Assembly (NCBI GenBank): GCA_016206875.1
Contig: JACQQR010000062.1
Span: 1-6,695, forward strand
Origin: Candidatus Omnitrophota bacterium
GTDB taxonomy: Bacteria > Omnitrophota > Omnitrophia > Omnitrophales > JACROU01
Reading direction: 5' to 3'
DNA length: 6,695 bases
How positions within the stretch are numbered: the first letter of the stretch is position 1; each line of letters starts with the position of its first letter. Made by a program: the position numbers and the translations under genes. Shown one piece after another: positions 1 through 4,631 of the stretch. The notes beneath the pieces are model-generated. The model was not told the origin of the DNA, did no database searches, and was given only the letters and a program-made list of their open reading frames with translations.

Positions 1-1
1 G

Positions 2-481
2 CATGGGGGCGCGAAAGAATTCGACCGGCTTTTGAATGTGTACACAAGCGCCGGCCTTCAAGAAGAAAAGGTGAGGGTGTTACGGGCCATGACGCGTTTT
101 CGCACCCCGGAGCTTGTGCGTCGCGCGCACCGGTTTGCGCTTTCCGGTGAGGTGCGGGCTCAAGACACTTTTATTATTTTGGCAGGTTTGGGTTCCAATT
201 CCTTTGCCCGCGAGGCAAACTGGAAATTTGTAAAATCCAATTGGTCTACCTTGGTGGACCGCTTCGCCGGCGGGCTTAATTTATTGGGGCACATTGTGGA
301 AGGCTCAGTTGCCGGATTTTCCGGGGCGCTTGAATTCAATGATGCGGCAAAATTTTTCAAAGCGCACCCTCAGCCCGGCATTGAGCGCACCATAAAACAG
401 TCATTGGAGATGATCCGTTCTAATATCATCTGGCGGCGGCGCGACGCAAAAGATGTCAAACAATGGTTTGGATCGAGATAA
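2..481 (+). CDS. M1-family metallo-aminopeptidase, C-terminal end (5' truncated by window edge)
   Basis: This is the last 159 codons of a gene that begins before the window; the frame is open from base 2. The protein matches the helical C-terminal domain (ERAP1_C-like, HEAT/ARM-type repeats) of M1 zinc aminopeptidases such as the ERAP1 and puromycin-sensitive aminopeptidases. Visible hallmarks are an early 'EEK.R.LRAM' helix, 'VRAQD', the pattern 'REANWKFVKSNWSTLVDRF', a 'KFFKAHPQPGIERTIKQSLE' helix pair, and a tryptophan-rich end (IIWRRRDAKDVKQWF). In the family this domain caps the active-site cleft, while the zinc-binding HEXXH and GAMEN motifs lie upstream, here outside the window. The usual role is removal of N-terminal amino acids from peptides. 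A TTG at 32 could be read as a start, but the family-like sequence continues upstream of it (DRLL then NVYTSA), so it is internal. The stop TAA overlaps the next gene's ATG by one base. Family assignment is by recalled pattern. Confidence 0.85.
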   Translation, partial: HGGAKEFDRLLNVYTSAGLQEEKVRVLRAMTRFRTPELVRRAHRFALSGEVRAQDTFIILAGLGSNSFAREANWKFVKSNWSTLVDRFAGGLNLLGHIVEGSVAGFSGALEFNDAAKFFKAHPQPGIERTIKQSLEMIRSNIIWRRRDAKDVKQWFGSR

Positions 482-1272
482 TGTCTAAGAGCGCACACAC
501 AGAAACGCTTTCCTGGCTGGAGCGGAGCATGGCGGAGTGCCGGAAAATCGCGCTTCGTTATTTTGGCTCCCGCCTTACAATCAACCGAAAAAGTGACCGT
601 TCGCCCGTTACCATTGCCGACAAAACTATCGAAGAATACTTGCGCCGTGCAATTGGCCGGGCATTTCCGAAAGACGGCATTGTGGGCGAGGAATTCGGAA
701 CCACTCGAGGTTCCTCCGGCGCTTACTGGACGCTGGATCCCATTGACGGCACGCGGCCTTTCACGCGCGGGCTGCCCTCGTGGGGGATTCTGGCTGCGCG
801 CGTGGAGCGCGGCGTTCCCGTCGTGGGCGCTTGTGATTTGCCGGCGCTCGGCACTTTTTTAGGCGCGGCGCGTGGCGCGGCGGCGTTTGAGCGCACAAAA
901 AATGTACAAAGCGCGTTTCCCAGACCCCGGCGTTTCACTTCACTCAAAGAAGCGGTGATTTTTCACGGCGGCGCAAGTTTCTTTTTTCAAGCCGGATACG
1001 GAAAACAGTTTGAACGCATTGTTTCGAATTGTTACTTGGAGCGCGCCTATGGGGATTGTTACGCCTATTTGTGGGCGCTGCGCGGCCATGCGGACATTAT
1101 GATGGACTACGGCGTGCATGAATGGGATTTGGCGCCGTTTGCCGTGATGGCCGGTTCGACAGGACGCGTGCTCGTTAATTTCAAAGGCCAGAGTGATTTC
1201 AAAGGCCCCGACACACTTTTCGGCTCTTCTTCTGCGGTCAAACTTCTTCTCAAAAATTTTAGCAGTAGTTGA
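481..1272 (+). CDS. Inositol-monophosphatase-superfamily phosphatase, HisN (histidinol-phosphatase)-like
   Basis: A 263-residue Mg2+-dependent phosphomonoesterase, normal length for the family. All expected metal and catalytic elements are present: 'SPVTIADK' (residues 41-48, with D47), 'GEEFG' (69-73, with E70), 'DPIDGT' (86-91, with D86 and D89), and the distal 'WDLAP' motif (215-219, with D216). The segments 'RPFTRGLPSWG', 'GACDLPALG' and 'YGDCYAYLWALRGHADIM' resemble HisN-type histidinol-phosphatases more than classical inositol monophosphatases. The likely reaction is histidinol-phosphate to histidinol, the penultimate step region of histidine synthesis, but related members act on inositol phosphate, PAP or fructose-1,6-bisphosphate, and no other his gene is nearby. 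I chose ATG 481 because it forms a TAATG overlap with the preceding stop and has GGATCGAG just upstream; an in-frame ATG at 463 would add only six unrelated residues. The last codons and the TGA fall in an inverted repeat. The protein is probably cytoplasmic, as no signal peptide is seen. Confidence 0.88.
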   Translation: MSKSAHTETLSWLERSMAECRKIALRYFGSRLTINRKSDRSPVTIADKTIEEYLRRAIGRAFPKDGIVGEEFGTTRGSSGAYWTLDPIDGTRPFTRGLPSWGILAARVERGVPVVGACDLPALGTFLGAARGAAAFERTKNVQSAFPRPRRFTSLKEAVIFHGGASFFFQAGYGKQFERIVSNCYLERAYGDCYAYLWALRGHADIMMDYGVHEWDLAPFAVMAGSTGRVLVNFKGQSDFKGPDTLFGSSSAVKLLLKNFSSS

Positions 1273-1323
1273 TAGTCGATAGTAAAAGTCTTGACTATCA
1301 ACTATCGGCTGGTTTTTCCGATA
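1266..1323. repeat. Overlapping inverted/heptad repeats after the phosphatase gene (possible terminator or alternative RNA folds)
   Basis: A perfect 12-base inverted repeat pairs 1266-1277 (TAGTTGATAGTC) with 1293-1304. Within it, GATAGT recurs with a 7-base period (1271 and 1278) and its complement ACTATC does likewise (1294 and 1301). This creates a second possible stem, 1277-1283 with 1301-1307. A third, TATCGG (1303-1308) with CCGATA (1318-1323), encloses a run of five T. The repeat includes the phosphatase TGA at 1270-1272. The stem is AT-rich and the T run is about nine bases past it, so intrinsic termination is possible but not strong. It may simply be a dispersed simple repeat. Confidence 0.6.
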
Positions 1324-1349
1324 ATCTGTACGTTACGTTTCATATCAAC

Positions 1350-1357
1350 GGGGTGGG
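1350..1357 (+). promoter_or_regulatory. Purine-rich ribosome binding site candidate for the acyl-CoA dehydrogenase gene
   Basis: GGGGTGGG ends three bases before ATG 1361. It is only a partial anti-Shine-Dalgarno match and the spacing is short if the whole run pairs. It is still the only G-rich tract ahead of a start codon between here and the window end; the two downstream genes show none. Confidence 0.4.
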
Positions 1358-1360
1358 TTT

Positions 1361-3226
1361 ATGGACATTCTAGACGCGAAAAAACTGGGTGCTGAAAAAG
1401 TCAAGTCGCTCGAGCTTGCGGAAGAATCACGCGAACATGATTGGAAATTCCCCAGCTTCGCGCTGGAACTTTTTTCCGGTAATTTGCGCTGGGACATGAT
1501 TCACCCGTATCCCGAGCAAGACCCCGAAGACAAAAAAACCGGCGATGAATTTCTCGCGCGGCTCGAAAAATTTCTCAAAGAAAATTTGAACGCAGATGAA
1601 GTAGACCGCACCGGCATTGTGCCCGACTCGGTGGTGCGCGCCCTGGCCCAGATGGGCTGTTTTGGCATCAAAATCCCCAAAGAATACGGCGGCTTAGGGT
1701 TTTCCAAAATTAATTACAGTCGCATTGTGGGCATGATTGCCAGCCACTGTGCCTCCACGGCCGTTTTGATTTCTGCCCATCAATCCATCGGTGTGCCGCA
1801 GCCTCTTCTTTTATTCGGCAGTCCGGAGCAAAAGAAAAAATATCTTCCGCGCCTGGCCAAAGGGGAAATATCCGCCTTTGCCCTAACCGAACCCAATGTG
1901 GGCTCCGATCCGGCAAAAATGCAAACCACGGCTACGCCCACGGAAGACGGCAATTTTTATTTGTTAAATGGCGAGAAACTTTGGTGCACCAACGGCACTG
2001 TGGCCGACCTTGTCATTGTGATGGCTCAGACCCCGTCCAAAATCACACCCGACGGCCGCGAGAAAAAACAAATTACCGCTTTCATCGTCGAAAAAAATAT
2101 GCCCGGTTTTGAAGTGACCCATCGCTGCACATTTATGGGGCTTCACGGCATTCAAAACGGCTTGTTGCGTTTCAGCAATATGAAAGTTCCCAAAGAAAAT
2201 ATTTTGTGGGGGCCCGGTCAGGGACTCAAGCTGGCGCTTGTTACCTTGAATACCGGACGGCTCACGATTCCTGCGGCGGCCTCGGCTGTGGGGCGCGTGT
2301 GCCTTTTGATCTCACGCCAGTGGGCTAATGAGCGCAGTCAATGGGGCGCGGTGATTGGAAAACATGAAGCGGTGGCCGGGAAACTTTCTTCGATGGCGGC
2401 CAATCTTTTTGCGATGGAAAGCGTGACTTGGCTCACCACACTATTTGCCGATAAAAATTTAATGGATATTCGCTTGGAAGCGGCCATCTCCAAACTGTTT
2501 ACCACCGAGGCCTCCTCCAAAATTGCCGATGATACCGTGCAAATTCGCGGCGGGCGCGGCTATGAAGACGCGCTGTCACTGAAGGCGCGCGGAGAAAAGC
2601 CAATTCCGGCTGAGCGCATTTACCGCGATGCGCGCATCAACACGATTATCGAAGGCACCAGCGAAATCATGCGGCTTTTTATCGCGCGCGAAGCGATGGA
2701 TCCTCACGTAAGACGCATCAATGCCATGATGAGCCCCAAACGCAGTTTAGCGAGCCGTTTGATTTCAGCCGTTCAGGCCTGCTTTCATTATGCAGTTTGG
2801 CTGCCTCAGCAGTGGATTTATTTACCGAAGATGCTCGGGAAACTCCATCCTCGGCTTCGCCGTCACATGCGTTTTGTGGATAAAGCCAGCCACAGACTTG
2901 CGCGCAATCTTTTTTACGCCATGGCAAAATATCAGCAAGGGTTGGAGAAAAAACAGGGAGTACTTTTTCGTTTAGTGAATATCGGCACGGCGCTCTTCGC
3001 CATGTCGGCAGCTTGCTCCAACGCCCAGCGGCATTTGGAAAAAAATAAAGAAGAAGAAAAAGGGGCTGTGGAGCTGGCCGATTTGTTTTGCCGGACGGCC
3101 CGCAGGCAAATCAAACGGGAATTTGCCGATTTATTCACGCCCGATGACCGCTTTTCGTACACAATCAGCCAAGAAATTCTCGCCGGAAAATTTGAGTGGA
3201 TGGAACAAGATATTGTGAAACTCTAG
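1361..3226 (+). CDS. Acyl-CoA dehydrogenase, VLCAD/ACAD9-like with C-terminal extension
   Basis: A 621-residue FAD flavoenzyme that should oxidise an acyl-CoA thioester to the 2-enoyl-CoA and pass electrons to ETF, the first step of fatty-acid beta-oxidation. Domain order: a leader of about 55 residues with 'EESREHDWKFPSF' and 'WDMIHPYPEQ'; the N-terminal helical domain (about 60-170, 'KIPKEYGGLGF'); the middle beta domain with FAD-contact signature 'ALTEPNVGSDPA' (174-185) and 'NGEKLWCTNG' (203-212); then the C-terminal helical domain with 'QIRGGRGYE' (394-402) and 'IYRDARINTIIEGTSEI' (420-436). Glu431 in 'IEGTS' is the expected catalytic base. About 170 further residues (450-621) of mostly helical, basic sequence follow, as in human VLCAD and ACAD9, where the extension supports membrane association and dimerisation. 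Ordinary short- and medium-chain enzymes end near 380-400 residues, so a long-chain substrate is likely but inferred. No ETF, thiolase or hydratase gene is in the window. ATG 1361 is preceded by the G-rich tract at 1350-1357. Confidence 0.93.
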   Translation: MDILDAKKLGAEKVKSLELAEESREHDWKFPSFALELFSGNLRWDMIHPYPEQDPEDKKTGDEFLARLEKFLKENLNADEVDRTGIVPDSVVRALAQMGCFGIKIPKEYGGLGFSKINYSRIVGMIASHCASTAVLISAHQSIGVPQPLLLFGSPEQKKKYLPRLAKGEISAFALTEPNVGSDPAKMQTTATPTEDGNFYLLNGEKLWCTNGTVADLVIVMAQTPSKITPDGREKKQITAFIVEKNMPGFEVTHRCTFMGLHGIQNGLLRFSNMKVPKENILWGPGQGLKLALVTLNTGRLTIPAAASAVGRVCLLISRQWANERSQWGAVIGKHEAVAGKLSSMAANLFAMESVTWLTTLFADKNLMDIRLEAAISKLFTTEASSKIADDTVQIRGGRGYEDALSLKARGEKPIPAERIYRDARINTIIEGTSEIMRLFIAREAMDPHVRRINAMMSPKRSLASRLISAVQACFHYAVWLPQQWIYLPKMLGKLHPRLRRHMRFVDKASHRLARNLFYAMAKYQQGLEKKQGVLFRLVNIGTALFAMSAACSNAQRHLEKNKEEEKGAVELADLFCRTARRQIKREFADLFTPDDRFSYTISQEILAGKFEWMEQDIVKL

Positions 3227-3231
3227 CCTCC

Positions 3232-3376
3232 TGTCATTCTGAGCACCGCCAAAGGCGGGCCGAAGAATCTTGATTGCATATCGTAAAGTTTTCTGCGAAG
3301 CTTCGCGTCCATTTAAGGTGACGCAACCTAGATGTTTCGCCTCACCTGCCTATGGCAGGCAAGGCTCAACATGACA
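3232..3376. repeat. MITE-like 145-base palindromic element with imperfect terminal inverted repeats
   Basis: The ends are TGTCATTCTGAGC (3232-3244) and GCTCAACATGACA (3364-3376); the reverse complement of the second matches the first at 11 of 13 positions. The similarity continues inward: CGAAGAATCT (3261-3270) pairs with AGATGTTTCG (3330-3339) apart from two bases. Each arm holds its own small hairpin: CCGCC-AAA-GGCGG (3246-3258) on the left and CCTGCC-TAT-GGCAGG (3345-3359) on the right. The centre holds a perfect 12-base palindrome, GCGAAGCTTCGC (3295-3306). No transposase is encoded and no clear target-site duplication is visible. From memory, TGTCAT..TGAGC...GAAGAATCT elements recur between genes in many bacterial genomes. 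It fills nearly the whole gap between the two flanking genes. Confidence 0.8.
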
Positions 3377-3389
3377 ACTTTAGACAAAT

Positions 3390-4607
3390 ATGGTTCACGA
3401 AATTTTTCCTTTCATCGGTTATTACCTCACCGGACTTGCCCTCAATCTTACCCCCTGTGTGTATCCTATGCTCGCGGTCACTGTTTCTTTATTTGGCGCC
3501 CAAAAGGAAAAGGAGAGCGCGCAGAAAATCAGCCGCTGGCCGCGTGCCACCAGTTATGTGCTGGGCATGGCCACGATGTACAGCGCACTCGGCGCTTCAG
3601 CTTCACTCACCGGGGGTCTCTTTGGTGCCTGGCTTTCCAATCGTTGGGTTTTGGCCGGCGCCGGACTCCTCATGCTTCTTCTTGCTTTCAGCATGTTTGG
3701 CCTCTACGAACTCCAGCTTCCGCAAGGTTTGCTTACGCGGCTTAGCCGGCGGCGGGGAACGGGAATTTTGGGCATGTACTTGGCTGGTTTAGGCGTTGGA
3801 ATTTTTGCCGCGCCTTGCATCGGTCCCCCGGTGGTGGCATTGCTTACGTTGGTTTCAGCGAAGGGGAGCGCGCTGTACGGCTTCCTTGCTTTTTTCGTGA
3901 TGTCGCTGGGTTTAGGAACACCTTATTGGATTTTAGGGACATTTTCCGGCGCATTAGAGAAACTTCCGCGTTCCGGAATGTGGCTGGTTTGGGTGGAGCG
4001 ATTGTTTGGCGTGGTGCTGGTTGCCATGGCGGTTTATTTTTTTGTGCTGGCTTTCACGCCCAAAAGTCTCAGATGGGTGCTTCCTGTGGCGCTTATTTTG
4101 GGCGGGCTGTATCTCGGATTTGTAGAAAAAGCAGGCAGCGACAAAACCCTATTCAAAAAATTGAAATGGGGATTTGGAGTTCTTGTGATTTTGGCGGGTC
4201 TGGCGCTGGTCGTTCAGGCTCCCGGAAAAATTTCTGCGCTGGTTTGGGAGCCCTATGATGCCCAGAAATTACAAGCCTACCGCGCCTCAGGCCAGCCGGT
4301 CGTCCTCGATTTTTATGCCGATTGGTGCCTGCCTTGCCATGAAATGGACGAAAAAACTTTCACCGATTCCGGCGTAATCAAGGCCCTCGAGCCCTACAAA
4401 AAAATGCGCGTGGACGTAACCCATTTTAACGCGGCCCAAACGCGCGACTCAGTCGACAGATTCAACGTAGCCGGAGTGCCCACGCTAATCTTTTTTGGAG
4501 AAGATGGAGAAGAGGTAACAGCATCCCGCACGGTCGGTTTCGTCCCGCCAAAAAAGTTTTTGGAAATTATTTCTCAAAATACTGGATTCCCGCTTCCGCG
4601 GGAATGA
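3390..4607 (+). CDS. dsbD: DsbD-type thiol:disulfide interchange protein (membrane domain plus C-terminal thioredoxin domain)
   Basis: A 405-residue inner-membrane protein that should carry reducing power from cytoplasmic thioredoxin across the membrane to envelope thiol proteins. Residues 5-276 look like the eight-helix DsbD-beta/CcdA-type transporter. Cys23 lies in 'NLTPCVYPM' and Cys143 in 'AAPCIGPPVVALL', the two membrane cysteines of the relay. Residues about 285-395 form a thioredoxin-like domain with 'DWCLPCHEM' (Cys313, Cys316) and a cis-proline motif 'GVPT' (Pro364). These are the only four cysteines in the protein. The classical N-terminal DsbD-alpha domain and signal peptide (about 150 residues) are absent; the protein starts at the first membrane helix, so another periplasmic protein or the thioredoxin domain itself must deliver electrons. 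An in-frame TAG at 3381 shows it cannot start further upstream. No Shine-Dalgarno precedes ATG 3390. The C-terminal tail (TGFPLPRE) and stop are encoded by a hairpin repeat. Alternatively it may serve cytochrome c maturation or metal resistance (CcdA/ScsB-like roles). Confidence 0.92.
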   Translation: MVHEIFPFIGYYLTGLALNLTPCVYPMLAVTVSLFGAQKEKESAQKISRWPRATSYVLGMATMYSALGASASLTGGLFGAWLSNRWVLAGAGLLMLLLAFSMFGLYELQLPQGLLTRLSRRRGTGILGMYLAGLGVGIFAAPCIGPPVVALLTLVSAKGSALYGFLAFFVMSLGLGTPYWILGTFSGALEKLPRSGMWLVWVERLFGVVLVAMAVYFFVLAFTPKSLRWVLPVALILGGLYLGFVEKAGSDKTLFKKLKWGFGVLVILAGLALVVQAPGKISALVWEPYDAQKLQAYRASGQPVVLDFYADWCLPCHEMDEKTFTDSGVIKALEPYKKMRVDVTHFNAAQTRDSVDRFNVAGVPTLIFFGEDGEEVTASRTVGFVPPKKFLEIISQNTGFPLPRE

Positions 4608-4609
4608 CA
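4582..4609. repeat. REP-like hairpin repeat overlapping the dsbD stop codon
   Basis: ATTCCCGC (4586-4593) and GCGGGAAT (4598-4605) form a perfect 8-base stem around a TTCC loop, flanked by CTGG and GACA. From memory, TGGATTCCCGCTTnCGCGGGAATGACA is a dispersed extragenic repeat in many Gram-negative genomes. It encodes the last residues of the DsbD-like protein, including its TGA at 4605-4607. No T run follows, so it is not a typical intrinsic terminator; it might protect the 3' end of the mRNA. Confidence 0.75.
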
Positions 4610-4616
4610 GGTACGC

Positions 4617-4622
4617 TATAAT
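4617..4622 (+). promoter_or_regulatory. Candidate -10 box (TATAAT) for a near-leaderless phosphorylase transcript
   Basis: A perfect TATAAT ends nine bases before ATG 4632, so transcription would start about 0-3 bases before the start codon. There is no Shine-Dalgarno before this ATG, which is consistent with leaderless translation. The -35 position (about 4594-4599, TTCCGC) is a poor match and lies in the hairpin repeat, so the call rests mainly on the -10 box. Confidence 0.4.
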
Positions 4623-4631
4623 CCTCATTCT

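Noticed and set aside
463..480. Upstream in-frame ATG (463) as start of the phosphatase
   Set aside because: It would add six residues with no family similarity and overlap the aminopeptidase gene by 19 bases. ATG 481 gives a standard TAATG junction and a normal family N-terminus.
723..947. 74-codon - strand open frame
   Set aside because: It is antisense to the phosphatase DPIDGT region. The long frame arises from GC-skewed codons and the translation is Pro/Arg/Ala low complexity.
1291..1325. TTGACT (1291) plus GATAAT (1320) as a sigma70 promoter for the acyl-CoA dehydrogenase gene
   Set aside because: The spacer would be 23 bases, outside the usual 16-19, and TTGACT is part of the inverted repeat.
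3270..3298. TTGATT inside the MITE-like element as a -35 box driving the DsbD-like gene
   Set aside because: No acceptable -10 box occurs 16-19 bases downstream.
3332..3792. Two open frames on the + strand at 3332-3745 and 3352-3792
   Set aside because: Both overlap the DsbD-like gene in other frames and resemble no protein family. Their starts lie inside the repeat element. The overlapped frame has clear DsbD motifs.
3815..4258. 147-codon + strand open frame
   Set aside because: It is an out-of-frame shadow of the DsbD-like gene, with low-complexity Gly/Arg-rich translation.
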